Position numbers and translations under genes: made by a program | The notes under the pieces: generated by a model | Told to the model about the DNA's origin: nothing | Database searches by the model: none | The model's input: only the letters and a program-made list of their open reading frames with translations | In this document: positions 1-10,450 of the stretch, in pieces | Layout of the letters: each line of letters opens with the position of its first letter | Position numbering within the stretch: position 1 is the first letter of the stretch | From: Brachypterus glaber | Lineage: Eukaryota; Arthropoda; Insecta; Coleoptera; Kateretidae | NCBI GenBank assembly: GCA_958510825.1 | Contig: OY294046.1 | Location: 3,596,001 to 3,660,000 of the forward strand | Direction: 5' to 3' | DNA: 64,000 nucleotides

Positions 1-228
1 CCAAACATTTTCCACATGGCAACTTTTGGTCAAAATTTCAAGTCTCTATGTCAAAGCGTTGTTGCAATATCTTAGTGTAAAGTTGTTTTGCAAGCGACCT
101 GCGCCAATAATACGACTTTATTCACGCTAGCTTTGCCCTTTTTTGCACCGTATTTTAAAAAGTGCATGTTTAGTGTTGTTTTTTGTTGTTTTGAAGAGAT
201 TATGAAAAATAACAACTGTTATTTTTAG

Positions 229-326
229 TAATAAATGTGGTTATTTGAAGCAATTTGAAGAACTTGCTGGTCACATTTCAAAAAATCATCCCACTATTAC
301 AGTAACTGGCCATGAAGGTCGGAGAG
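229..326 (+). CDS. MIEN1/SelW-like CxxC protein, internal exon
   Basis: Penultimate exon of a small thioredoxin-fold protein of the selenoprotein W/T/H group, closest in layout to MIEN1 (migration and invasion enhancer 1). A TTTTTAG acceptor at 222-228 precedes it. The first base completes a codon; with TG from the preceding exon this would be Cys, giving the family CxxC as C-N-K-C, followed by GYLKQFEELAGHISKNHPTI. The exon ends G|GTAAG at 326/327 in phase 1 and joins 522 in frame. The exon with the start codon is not recognisable in bases 1-228 and probably lies upstream of the window. The family match is from memory; splice sites and reading frame are seen directly. Confidence 0.82.
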
Positions 327-521
327 GTAAGAAATTGTTAGTTAGGGTATTGCAAAAAAAATACTACATAATTTAGGGAAGATGAAATTGGCACAGATTT
401 AAGTATTTTTGATTTTTTACTTTTTAGAGACATAGAAGTCGGTTCATTTTTTTTTTCGAGAAGTTTGTTTTTATTTTACTATTTGTATTTCTGTAAAATT
501 TACAAATTATGTATTTTTTAG

Positions 522-688
522 CATCTTTTGAAGTTAAAGTCAATGAAGTTACAGTCCACTCGAAACTTTCCACTATGGCCTATCCCGATTTTAAGGACCT
601 TTCTCAAATAATAAATGAAGCAGAATCTGGCAACGTTGTTAGATCTCCTTGTAAGCAGCAACCAATCACCAGCTGTGCCATTTCATAA
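522..688 (+). CDS. MIEN1/SelW-like CxxC protein, last exon
   Basis: Follows a TTTTTTAG acceptor. Its first two bases complete an Ala codon started at 326. It encodes SFEVKVNEVTVHSKLSTMAY and continues through the Rdx-family beta-strand/helix segment (FEV-x-VN, HSKL, FPD-like FKD) to a TAA at 686-688. The last residues are C-A-I-S, a plausible CaaX prenylation box, as in MIEN1, whose C-terminus is prenylated and holds the protein at the membrane. The intron is 195 bp. No good AATAAA was picked out downstream; several AT-rich runs could serve. Confidence 0.85.
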
Positions 689-821
689 ACAAAAATTAAA
701 TTTTAACCTAAATTAATTTAATGTGTCCAAAAAATATAGATTTTAAATGGTTTATTAGTTTATAGATATGTTGCTCCCAGGTCAAATTTTTATTTATTAC
801 AACTCCCAGATTTTTTGTACA

Positions 822-1232
822 ATATCGTCTTGTAAATTTCAGAACGTCGTATCTCAAATACAACTTTTTACAGGAATGAGAAATAACTCTATCGCATTAT
901 CCATAGGTTGAAAATGTACTTTTTTAATATAAACTTAATACATTTAAACTTCAAAAAGTTTTATAAAATGCGCATAAGATGTCAAAAAAGCGTCGACAAA
1001 TGCAAAAAGTGCGTTCCAAAATAGTTAACTAGATCTAAGAGATACGAGGTTTAAAAATTTATTAATTTATAATCATCTAAGATTCGACGTTACTATTTTG
1101 CTCATATTGTTATTTCAAAAAAATAGCAGGTGAAACTTATTTTTTAGATGTAAATTGATAATATAAAGCGTTTAAGTCCAAAATCGAAAAAAATTGAGAT
1201 ACGACGTCCTGAAATTTAGAAGACGATATCGA
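822..1232. mobile_element. MITE with ~45 bp inverted ends
   Basis: Bases 822-867 are the imperfect reverse complement of 1187-1232; shared core motifs are ATATCGTCTT, AAATTTCAG and ACGTCGTATCTCAA. The interior is AT-rich with no coding potential. Superfamily not assignable. Confidence 0.6.
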
Positions 1233-1904
1233 TACCCCCAAGCAACAAAGCCGTAACTCCCATATTGTCATTTTTCACGACAGCTAAATTTCTAAAATAT
1301 TTTTTTTTGTTATTTAAGGGTGGGTAAATGATTGAAGTGGAAAAGGAAGTCATGTGATACATCATTTGAAAGCTTATAAAATTCTCTATTTAACTGTTTA
1401 AGTATTTATTGTTTATTTACTGTTTGTTTCTGATAATATTCAAGTTTAGAATTCCTTACTTTAGTGATTTTAAGTAAACTTTTGCTTAAAGTGGACTGTG
1501 GACAAACCTGAGTAGTACCACCATGTGTGTCTTTTTTAAAGGCATTTACCTATGAGTATAACTCAAAATGGGTCTAACTTGAGTTACATCCTTGTTGCTT
1601 GGGAGTGTCGATATGTAGAGTAACTTGTAGTTGAGTACAAGTGGTCGGATCGAGGTATTCATTTACTCGCAAAAAATAGAATTTTCAAGAAACTACTATT
1701 GAAAGCAAATAGACACTTTAATAGTATATTGTGCTTGTGTTTAATAGTATATTGTGCTTTTTTTTACCCGTCTGTAGTTTCCGGACTCCGCTTCGCGTCG
1801 TCCGTAAATTCTACAGACTCTTCTGCGCATACTTACGTTTGTCTAAGCAGTACTGCGCATCGTAACTGGTGACCGACAATTTTTTTTGCTTGAAATGGAC
1901 ATAA
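1233..1904. other. Intergenic, no gene seen
   Basis: AT-rich. The sequence AATAGTATATTGTGC occurs twice (about 1717 and 1740), followed at 1770-1832 by a hairpin whose arms are GTCTGTAG and CTACAGAC around a CGCTTCGCG centre. This resembles the palindromic end of the TTTTTC-type elements described for families A, B, C, L, T, U and V. Confidence 0.4.
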
Positions 1905-2490
1905 ATCATTATTACCACTACATCTTGTGTTCCTTATTTTAAAGAATTAAAACTTTTAACAGTTCCTTCCATTTACATTAAGGAAGTACTTATGTTTGTT
2001 TTTAAAAATAAACATTTGTTTACTTCCTTTAATATGACACATCAGTATCCTACGAGACACGCAAACAATTTTATTTTACCCCATCATAGTACAGTTGCAT
2101 ATGAGCATGGCACCTTTTATATGGGCATTAAGATTTATAATAAGCTGCCACTAACCTTTAAAATTATTGAAAATGTAAACATTTTTAAAAGAAACTTACA
2201 CAGCAATAGTCTCATCTTTTTTACAAACGCTCACTATTGCCAAATATAATAATAATAATAATAATAATAATAAACTACCTTGTCGAACAGTGTTATTATA
2301 GTATTGATCATTATCTTAGTGGAAGTCCCTAAAATGGAATAAAAAACTTTATGTTTTATTGTATTCTTAGGTTTACTTCTATTTTTTATGTTATTTATAT
2401 ACATGTGTCTTTATTTTTTTGCTCACAGACTTGTTCTACATCTTTGTAAGGTATTTTTGAACAATAAATTATTATTATTATTATTATTAA
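1905..2490 (+). mobile_element. 5'-truncated non-LTR retrotransposon (LINE) 3' end
   Basis: Contains the C-terminal coding part of a LINE reverse-transcriptase ORF (1920-2249), then a (AAT)n run at about 2248-2273, a 3' untranslated region of about 190 bp and a terminal (TTA)n run at about 2468-2489 after AACAATAAATTA. A microsatellite tail after an AATAAA-like motif is usual for CR1/Jockey-like LINEs. Only the extreme 3' end is present, the common result of aborted reverse transcription. Confidence 0.75.
1920..2249 (+). pseudogene. LINE ORF2 C-terminal fragment
   Basis: An open frame from about 1920 gives CVPYFKELKLLTVPSIYIKE, continuing to the stop at 2247-2249; an internal ATG at 1992 is not a real start. 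Motifs typical of the region after the reverse transcriptase in CR1/RTE-like LINEs are visible: YIKEVL near the start, YPTRHANNF and GIKIYNKLP in the middle, and NIFKRNL near the end. The catalytic YxDD region is absent. A remnant that no longer makes a working enzyme. Confidence 0.75.
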
Positions 2491-2539
2491 AATTTTCAAA
2501 ATACAAGGATTTGCCTATAAACTAATTAAAAGACTTCAC

Positions 2540-2990
2540 AGTGGCGTGTATTTTATTATTTTGCTAATATCTCCAGAAGTATTGGTGCTACGAAAAAAAT
2601 GGTTTTTACCTTTTTTATGGTAAATTTTATTACCTTTCTAAACATGCCAAAATTATAATTGAACGATAAAAAATAAAAAAAAAACAAAATTAACTTTTTT
2701 TGGCCCGTTTGACCCCCTTCTCCCCTATTCACATACCCCAATTTCAATCCCCGCCGAGATATTCACTACGCAAATATACCCTCCAAATTTCAAATCGCTA
2801 CGATTTGTCTTTCCCGAGTTATCGTGTTCACAGACCGACAGACAGACAGACATTTTTTTAACATGGTCTAAAAAGTCTTAAAAACTTCGAAAACGTCGAG
2901 AAATGTGAAAAATCGGAAAAAAAAAATTGAAAAAAAAATGTGTATTTCAATACTTTTAATTTTAGAATTCTAAAATATAAAAGTAAAAAA
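2540..2990. repeat. Dispersed repeat with GACAGACAGACA motif
   Basis: A (GACA)n cluster at about 2836-2852 follows CGAGTTATCGTGTTCAC, with AAAACGTCGAGAAATGTG after it. The same layout (ends in 'TTATCGTG..CACA.. GACCGACAGAC') recurs at about 24390, 43160, 49500, 53380 and, inverted, 30580 and 56230. Non-coding, high-copy in this window. Confidence 0.55.
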
Positions 2991-3163
2991 GCTTCACTTT
3001 TCCTCTAAGTGAAACATACTATTTTTTTTTCAAGCATCCTATATATATTTTTTTAAAAATTTAATTTATGCGTTTAATTTATTCAGTAATAAAGTATGTT
3101 TTTTTATTAAAATAGGAAATAAAACCCTTTCGAAATAAACTTAAACCTTCCTTAGCTCATTTT

Positions 3164-3367
3164 AATTCTTTTTCGTAGGCTGAATCGTACACTTTTCGCA
3201 ATTTCGATGGTAACTTCTCTAATGTAGCATTTACAATTTCGAAGAGATTTGTAGGTGTATAAACCATATATTTTTCTTCGATCCTTTTTAATCAATTTCA
3301 CACAAGGTTTTTGCACAGAATCTCGATAGGCCCAAATAAACAATTTCACTGTACTATAACCAGTCAT
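3164..3367 (-). CDS. Possible small gene, broken or unrecognised
   Basis: Minus-strand ATG at 3365-3367 opens MTGYSTVKLFIWAYRDSVQK. Near KKDRRKIY the same-strand alternative frame becomes more protein-like (YMVYTPTNLFEIVNATLEKL, ending YEKELK-stop at about 3163-3165). The two parts together look like one small basic protein interrupted by a frameshift in an A-rich run, or by a mis-read exon boundary. A GAATAAATT polyadenylation-like motif lies about 80 bp after the stop. I cannot name the family. It could instead be a chance reading frame. Confidence 0.3.
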
Positions 3368-3505
3368 CGGCGAATTTCCAGTGCTCGCATAGGCGCCGCG
3401 TCGATTCTATCGTTGACGCGAGGTTTTAAATATTTACATTTTTATTTTCTTCGATATATTTACATATTTATAGTTAATATGTATATTCAATATTGTTGTG
3501 TGTAA

Positions 3506-4200
3506 CAAATTAGTCGTCAAATGTTTCGATTTAGTGACCTTTATAAAAATTTCCCTCATAATTCGGCAAAATTATTCCGTAAGCCTATGTTTCTGTGTTT
3601 ATTTTTAACGTTGATGAGTCATAACTGAATTTATTCCGATTAATGACTATAACAATTAGCCGGCGTATTTCCAGTTGTAGTCCAGTCTTCAGGTCAATAA
3701 AATAGGCTTTACCAGGAAATATTTCAGGGAGTTTTGATTTTCGGTCTATTGGGCAGGGTTATTGGCCGCAAATAAAAAAAAAACAATTTTGCGACGTAGA
3801 ACTCGATTTGGAACTGTCATTTTTTTACAAAAACGGATTTTTAAAATATATCTTAAACGTTACACTATACGTTTTTAGATTTTTAATATTTTTTTCGAAA
3901 AACCAAAGTTGAACAACTTTTTTATCGTCGGTTAGGCATGCCCCTGAGAACATTTTGGATGAAAATTAAAAAAAAAAAACAGTTTTAGAATTAATAAAAT
4001 ATTTGTATTATATTTTTCGTTTAATTTTTGTTTAACCTGGCTTAGCCATGCAGTTATACTGTTTTCTAGTTTCCTACTAGGAGTCCTACGCTATTTTGCG
4101 GGTTTTCTAATCAACTCATTTTTCGTAATATAATGGTTTTCCTAACTTGGTTACGTTTTATAAGGAAAGGAGGCTTTCCCTTCACAATTTAGTTAAGTAA
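3506..4200. other. AT-rich intergenic DNA
   Basis: No open frame, clear inverted repeat or known repeat was seen, apart from the left flank of the SIAH-carrying element beginning at 4201. Confidence 0.4.
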
Positions 4201-4585
4201 CCCTGGTAGAAAAGTACATAAATCTAACTTAACATAACAATAGATTAGTGACATTTTTATGTTTAGTCTCTAACGTTATACAAAAACGTCATAAAATATA
4301 TAAATCTAACCTTAAAAACTAACGTTTGACAAAAACGTTATAAAATACATAAATCTAACTTTAGTTTCCTAACTAAATTCTAACCTTTTTCTAACCTTAT
4401 TCTAACTTTAAATATTTTTTTAATTTCCATTATTAATACGTAAGCTATAGTAGAAAATACTCATTTCAGACAGCTATGTGCCTAGGTTTGGTAATTATTT
4501 ATTTCTATAATAAATTTAAAAAAATATCCCCCAAAAGTCAAAATTATAGTAAGTCTGGCAACGCTGTATTAGAATTGAAAAAATA
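4201..4585 (+). repeat. Left terminal inverted repeat of SIAH element
   Basis: Reverse complement of 6569-6929 with scattered substitutions and small indels. It includes two copies of a unit containing ATAAATCTAAC and AACGTTA/AAAAACGT. Confidence 0.8.
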
Positions 4586-5111
4586 TTTTAAGATACTGAA
4601 TGTATAAATAAATATTAACCAACTAAATATAAAGTTTTTTTGAGAGGTAAACGTATTTATCGAAGTATAACAGCATATTAAACGAAAAATATTTAGGGCC
4701 ACCCAAAAAGATGGCTATTTTATAAATTAATGTAACGAAATTATGTTTAAAAATATTATGATTGCTAAAATATATTAAGATTCATTTATATGAATAAATT
4801 TGTTTCCAGCTGCCATTTTATGATGCAGGTAGAAATATCCTAGTTGGCCACGCCCCCTCCGAAAGTTATAAATTAAACGTATTTCTAACTTAAAAATCTA
4901 ACGTTAGATTAACGTTTGTAACTAACGTTAGATTCTAACGTTAAAAAGCGGGACATTTGCACATATTTTATAACGTACTTTTATACAGTTTTCTAACATT
5001 AGAAAAACGTTAAATTTCTATTAGGGAATTCATAAGAGTGTTGTTTTTATTAATCTTTTTGTTTTCAGTTTAAAAGTGAAACCATGTTGCAAGATTACGA
5101 AATTAAATTGA
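4586..5111. other. 5' region of the SIAH-like gene
   Basis: Contains a cluster of CTAACGTTAGATT palindromes (4895-4945). A good splice acceptor, TTTTTGTTTTCAG, at about 5057-5069 is followed by an ATG at 5084. That ATG is one base out of frame with the long downstream frame. An upstream non-coding exon could therefore lie inside the left terminal repeat. Confidence 0.4.
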
Positions 5112-6446
5112 GTGATAAAAAAAGCCCTAAAATGTTTTAACTGCCATAAATATTTATCAACATTTCCAATATTTTTAAACAACAAAAAACAATCGTTTTG
5201 TGGACGATGTACGGAAGAATCTGATGACCTCACAAGAAACGAGGCTTATGAAACAATTGCTGGTTTACACAAATTCCCTTGCTCCAATGATGCCAATGGT
5301 TGTTTGGGACGTTTATCAGTTACAGAAGTTTTGGAACACGAGAAATACTGCAAGTTTTCCTTACATCAATGCCCAACTGCAGAATGTGAATGGAAAGGGT
5401 TTAGTTCTAGTTTACATGGACATTTTGAAGAAAAACATTCTGATTATATTATTCGTAATAATCAATTCGATTTAGGCATTACGAACCAAAATAATACTAC
5501 TTATCTCCTAAAGAACGATGGTGAACTATTTGTAGTATCATGTAAAACACCTCAAAATAAAAAAATACAGTGCATAGTTACATACATAGGTTGCAATCCA
5601 GAATGCGAAAACTACATTTGGGCTATACAAAATGAGCTACAAACCGTAAAAGTATCTGAAACTCTTGATTTGATTATATCTAATGAACCACCGAGAAAAC
5701 GTTTAAAAATGGAATTGTTAAATGATATCAACACATTAAAACCGAGACCAAGTGATATAGGATTGTTGAAACAGTTGGAATGTCCAGTTTGTTTGGATTA
5801 CATGACTCCTGAAATTTATTTATGTATAACAGGACATAGCTTTTGTGGATCATGTAAACACGAATTAAATGAATGTCCTTTATGCAAAAAACCTTTTTTA
5901 AACACAAGAAACTTCATACTGGAAAAAATGACTGAATCTTTGAACTATCCATGCAAATATGAAAATTGTACTTTCGTTGGAAAATGGGAACACAAATCAA
6001 GTTGTCTCTACAGACCTTTTAACTGTTATCTTTGCTCGTGGGAAAAGCCCCTTATCTATTTTCAACAACACATCTTGGAGACACATAAACTTCAGGCTAG
6101 TAGTGGGGAAGTATCAGCCAAGATCGCTAAATTACTGCCCCAAAGCTATAATATTAAACATAATTCAAACATTTGTAGACTAAGATTCCATTATAACGAA
6201 GAAAAAAAGGAGTTTTCCTGGTCACTTGGAGTCTCGGCTGAATATGAAAAATACAAATTTGAGATAGATTTGATAGATTTATCTGGGAGTAACATGAAAT
6301 ACAAGTTTGTTAGAAAATGCTTACCTATAAGTGACACTAATGAAGATAAATATTTTAAATGGTGCACAATAAAATACGATCAAATAAATGAGTTTATAAT
6401 CGATGATACAATTCAATTCCGTTATAATGTGTTTCAAGATAAATAA
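5112..6446 (+). CDS. Tandem SIAH/Sina-type RING E3 ubiquitin ligase
   Basis: A 444-codon intronless frame with two SIAH-like modules. Module 1: a degenerate RING (C8-x2-C11, then C30-x2-C33, with the C-x3-H pair and last CPxC missing) and a SIAH zinc finger (C57, C64, C80, C87, C92, H103/H109). Module 2: a complete SIAH RING (C224-x2-C227, C238-ITG-H242, C245-x2-C248, C255-x2-C258) and zinc finger (C281, C286, H294, C298, C305, C308, H320/H325), followed by a substrate-binding-like tail to residue 444. SIAH proteins attach ubiquitin to target proteins in the cytosol or nucleus. The frame begins at a GTG directly after an in-frame TGA; the first in-frame ATG is codon 200. The natural start is probably ATG 5084, separated by a one-base shift in the seven-A run at 5117-5123. 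AATAAA overlaps the stop. Confidence 0.85.
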   Translation: MIKKALKCFNCHKYLSTFPIFLNNKKQSFCGRCTEESDDLTRNEAYETIAGLHKFPCSNDANGCLGRLSVTEVLEHEKYCKFSLHQCPTAECEWKGFSSSLHGHFEEKHSDYIIRNNQFDLGITNQNNTTYLLKNDGELFVVSCKTPQNKKIQCIVTYIGCNPECENYIWAIQNELQTVKVSETLDLIISNEPPRKRLKMELLNDINTLKPRPSDIGLLKQLECPVCLDYMTPEIYLCITGHSFCGSCKHELNECPLCKKPFLNTRNFILEKMTESLNYPCKYENCTFVGKWEHKSSCLYRPFNCYLCSWEKPLIYFQQHILETHKLQASSGEVSAKIAKLLPQSYNIKHNSNICRLRFHYNEEKKEFSWSLGVSAEYEKYKFEIDLIDLSGSNMKYKFVRKCLPISDTNEDKYFKWCTIKYDQINEFIIDDTIQFRYNVFQDK

Positions 6447-6568
6447 AGTTTGCACATAATACAAGATTAGATACCGAAAATAATATGGGCCGCGTTAAAG
6501 AGAAACCTACCAACCAACATTCCAAACCTAAGAAGATTCTTATAATAAATAGCCGGAAGGAGAGCATG

Positions 6569-6929
6569 CTTTTTTCAATTATAGTACAGCGTTGCCAGAC
6601 TTACTATAATTTTGACTTTTGGGGTATATTTTTTAAACTTATTAAAATAATAAATAATTATCAAACCTAGGCACATAGCTATCTGAACTGATTATTTTCC
6701 ACTATAGCTTACCTATTAATAATGGAAATTTAAAAAATATTTTTTGTCAAACATTAGTTTTTAAGGTAAGGTTAGATTTATATATTTTATAACGTTTTTG
6801 TCGAACGTTAGTTTTTAAGGTTAGATTTATATATTTTATAACGTTTTTGTATAACGTTTGAGACTAAACATAAAAATGTCACTAATCTAATGTTATGTTA
6901 AGTTAGATTTATGTACTTTTCTACCAGGG
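6569..6929 (-). repeat. Right terminal inverted repeat of SIAH element
   Basis: Mirror of 4201-4585; runs from the CAGCGTTGCCAGACTTAC block out to the terminal CTACCAGGG. Confidence 0.8.
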
Positions 6930-7203
6930 CAATTTGAAATAATACAACCATCTAAAATTTTATTTTTATTACTTGTTACAATTAAAACTTTCATTCTGAC
7001 ACCAATACAGAAATTCCAGTCATCCATATTAGAGTGATTACCAACCTCAACTATAAAAACTCACTTTACTTCCTAAAAATATTTATATTTGATTGTGCGT
7101 GATATCGTGTTTTCGGGTTAGTCAAATACAGCGTCGCACTGGCTGCAATTTGCCGGGAAAAAGCCCATATTTCCGAAACTAAGCATTTTTAAATACATTT
7201 TTA

Positions 7204-7868
7204 TACAGGGTGATCAATAACTGGCATGCCAAAATTTAAGAGGTGATTCTACATCTATATCAAAAAAAGTTCCTATGAAGGTTGGTCTGGAAATGAGTCC
7301 TAAGGGAGCTATGGCCCTTTAAAATTGTAATAAAAATAAGGTTTTTAATTAATAACTCTAGTACCCTTAAAGCTAGAGCGACGAGCTTTTGCCTGTATAC
7401 TAGTATTAATAAGGCCAATAAGTTAATGTTATTTTTTTTAAATTTATCCAGAGGCGTGCCTAGACGGACAAAATATGTTAGACTTAACACATTTTTACCC
7501 CAAACTTTTTTATGTGTATTTTTTTAGATTTTTTTGCAAAAAATATAGATTCCTTGAGTAAAAACACATCAAAAATATCAAATAGTAGGAGGAACCGTTT
7601 TAAAAAAAAATGCAATTAAGAGGAAGTAGCATTTTGTGCCACCAAAAACGTTACTTTTTAAAAGGCTATTACTCCTTTAATATTAAATTTAGGTGTTTTG
7701 GTGAAGAATACTTTTTTTTGCTGTTTTAAATAAAGAATCGCCCTGCAGCATTAAAATTTTATTGATGTTTTTTTTGTTCCCCATTCAATATGTCATCTTC
7801 GAAGGGCCGTAGCTCCCCTAGGGCTCATTTCCGGACCAACCTTTATAGAGTTTTTTTCATATTTTTGA
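7204..7868. mobile_element. D-family MITE, copy 1
   Basis: Starts TACAGGGTGATCAATAAC and carries the D-family ~100 bp inverted end (GGTTGGTCYGGAAATGAG near the left, CTCATTTCCGGACCAACC near 7840). The far right terminus is replaced by a W-family fragment. The CAGGGTG end next to TA suggests Tc1/mariner-type mobilisation (inference). Confidence 0.65.
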
Positions 7869-8300
7869 AATACCCCCCTCTTAACTTTTGAACGAGTGGA
7901 GATATCGACTTTAAATTTGAAACACGTAAATTAAATAACTTAAACTATCTTTTTAATTTATTTGATATTTCTAGCTATTAAAATGTGGACATGGAGAAAA
8001 GAGGTTTTTTTTTTAAATGGGGTCATTTTAAAGCTCTTATATTCGGCCCAATACTTTTATTGTTTTTTGAACATTTTTTTTGAGGGTTTAAATACGAGTT
8101 GAAAATGAAATTTTTCGTCAAAATGTCTTTAAAAAAATCAAACGATTTTTGATAAATTTTATGATGAAAAAACGTAAATTTAAACTACTTTTAAATGATA
8201 TAAATAAAAATTTATAAAAAAAATCTCAAAAAATCGCATTTTTTGGCAAAAAAAATTAAAAAATCAACTTTTCTAAAAAAATTTTTAATAGTTATTTATA
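7869..8300. mobile_element. W-family fragment
   Basis: Shares CCTCTTAACTTTTGAACGAG, GATATCGACTT and 'TTAAACTATCTTT' with the W element at 41.9-42.5 kb; here only about one arm is present. Confidence 0.55.
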
Positions 8301-9034
8301 TACAGGGTGATCCATAACTGGCATGCCAAAATTTAAAAGGTGATTCTAGATCCAAAAATATAAAAAAAGTTCCTATAAAGGTTGGTCTGGAAATGAGCCC
8401 TAAGGGATCTAGGGCCCTTTAAAATTGTAATAAAAATAAGGTTTTTAATTAATAGCTCGGGTACCGTTTAAGCTAGAGCGGCGAGCTTTTGCATGTATAC
8501 TAGTATTAATAAGGGCAATAAGTTTATGTTAATTTATTTTTTTAATTTATCCAGAGGCGTGCCCAAACGGACAAAATATATGAGGCTTAAAACATTTTTG
8601 CCCCAACTTTTCTATGTGTATGTTTTTTGGATTTGTTGTAAAAAATATAGATTTCTAGAGTAAAAATACATATAAAATATCATATAGTGTAACACTGTAG
8701 GAGCAACCGTAATAAAAAAAAATGCAATTAAGAGGAAGTAACATTTTGTGCCAACAAAAACGTTACTTTTTAAAAGGCTATTACTCCTTTAATATTAAAT
8801 TTAGGCGTTTTGGTGTATAATACTTTTTTGCTCAGTTTTAAATGAAGAATCACCCTGCAGCATTAAAATTTTATTGGTGCTTTTTTTTGTTCCCCATTCA
8901 ATACGTCATCTTCGAAGGGCCGTAGCTCCCTTAGGGCTCATTTCCGGACCAACCTTTATAGAAACTTTTTTTCATATTTTTGGATGTAGAATCACCTCTT
9001 AAATTTCGGTACGCGAGTTCTGGAACAGGCTGTA
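8301..9034. mobile_element. D-family MITE, copy 2 (complete)
   Basis: Ends TACAGGGTGATCCATAAC and GAACAGGCTGTA. Long inner inverted repeats are GGTTGGTCTGGAAATGAG / CTCATTTCCGGACCAACC. The interior matches copies at 7.2, 44.6 and 57.9 kb. Confidence 0.75.
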
Positions 9035-9592
9035 CCAAGGGACTAAACTGGCTGTTTTAGTCCCGCTGCATGAGTGTTTCCTGAGCGAAACAGAAATGCA
9101 AGGGACTATAATAGCCACGTTTAGTCCTGAGATATATATACTATTTTTTGCAAAGCCAAACATAATTTAGGTAGGTAGATAAAATTAAAAACCATGCGTC
9201 CAAAATCGGTTGTTTTATTTTCGTAATATAATCAAGATACCTGTAAATTGCGAAAAGTCAGTTTCACGGCTATCGCGATTTCAATTGTTTTTTAATATGG
9301 TTGACACAAACGTCAAAAAAATGGAAGAAGATGATAAATTTTAAGTTATGTATAAATTTTTATAACAATGTTATTTTTAAAGGTTTTCTTTGTTAAAATC
9401 AAATTGGTTTGAATCGCTAATTTATTACAAAACATCACCAAACCTAATTTTTGAACCATCAAAGCACATAGTAAGAGAATATTTTAATATTATCAAGGTT
9501 GCCGTGATTTTTATTCCCTTGGGAGAAAAACGGCAAGTTTAGTCCCGAAAATGAAAGCGTAAAATTAAGTTTTAGTCTGGTCGTGCAAAAAA
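9034..9592 (+). mobile_element. A-family palindrome-plus-TIR element, copy 1
   Basis: Palindrome at about 9034-9150: GGGACTAAACTGGCTGTTTT opposite an imperfect complement ending CGTTTAGTCC. It closes TATACTATTTTTTGC, followed by a body ending GTCTGGTCGTGCAAAAAA. Body interior matches copy 2 at 14.4-14.9 kb closely. Confidence 0.7.
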
Positions 9593-9804
9593 TTATTCAT
9601 TTACCGGGGGGAACAATTTTTAAAGTAAATGGAAAGCATTTTTTAAGTTTTATTTGGTAATCAACCTAACCCAAAATAAAGTAAATAAATTTTAAATTAA
9701 AAAAAAGTTCATTCATTTATCCAGGCGCTCTTAAAAAATACATCACAAAAATTGGATGTAACTTAATACACTTTTTTTTAATGGACATAATATTTATAAG
9801 TATA

Positions 9805-10248
9805 TACATGGTGATTCAAAAAAATTTTTAGTGTTAATTTCGACCCTTTAAAAATCCTGTTTTCATAATCTAAAAATCATTTCCAAAATAATTTTTCTCG
9901 ACGAATCTGAAAACGTAACCGAAAAAAAAAATAAGTTTCTAAAAAAAGGGTGATTCTTAAAAATATTCTTTTTCAAAAAGAAAAAATCTAAAAATATTCT
10001 AAACATTTTGTTTTTTGCATTTTTTTATAGGACGTGCGGTTTGGCTCTCACGCCCTTAAAAATATGTTTTATATATATTTTTTTTTAACCCACCCTAATG
10101 TACGCCCTGTAATATTTTGCACTTTTTAAGAGATATTTTCTGACAAAGTGTGGTCTTAAAAATTTCGGAATGTATTTTCAGATTTGGAAGTTTTTATTTT
10201 TACAGGGTCTAAATTAATACTGAGACAAGTTAATTGTATCACCCTGTA
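9805..10248. mobile_element. Possible CAGGGTG-type MITE
   Basis: The left end ACATGGTGATTC and right end GTATCACCCTGT are inverted, each next to TA. The interior is AT-rich. Weak. Confidence 0.35.
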
Positions 10249-10450
10249 TTTGTGTATGTTTTACAATTAAAATTTATCTTCACTATACAAAATTGATCCT
10301 AATAAAGGGGGGGTGGGTTACCCCGTCACGAGTCTCACTCGAAAATTTCAGAGTTACAAATTTCAGATATATCAAAAAAATGTACCAGGGCCGACAAAGG
10401 TTTCCCGTAGAGTCCTTGCTATATTTTAAAATTTTCGAAAAACGAATACG

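Larger units (their letters stand above)
4201..6929. mobile_element. Long-TIR element carrying a SIAH-like gene
   Basis: The element starts CCCTGGTAGAAAAGTACA (4201) and ends with its exact reverse complement (TGTACTTTTCTACCAGGG, 6912-6929). The inverted repeats run for about 385 bp on the left and 361 bp on the right. They share the CAACGCTG/CAGCGTTG block at their inner edges and a set of degenerate AACGTTA repeats, with small gaps. The only long reading frame between them is the SIAH-type gene; no transposase is visible. No convincing target duplication was found (flanks GTTAAGTAA and CAATTTGAA). Either a non-autonomous DNA transposon that captured a host gene, or a gene duplicated between inverted arms. 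Confidence 0.8.
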
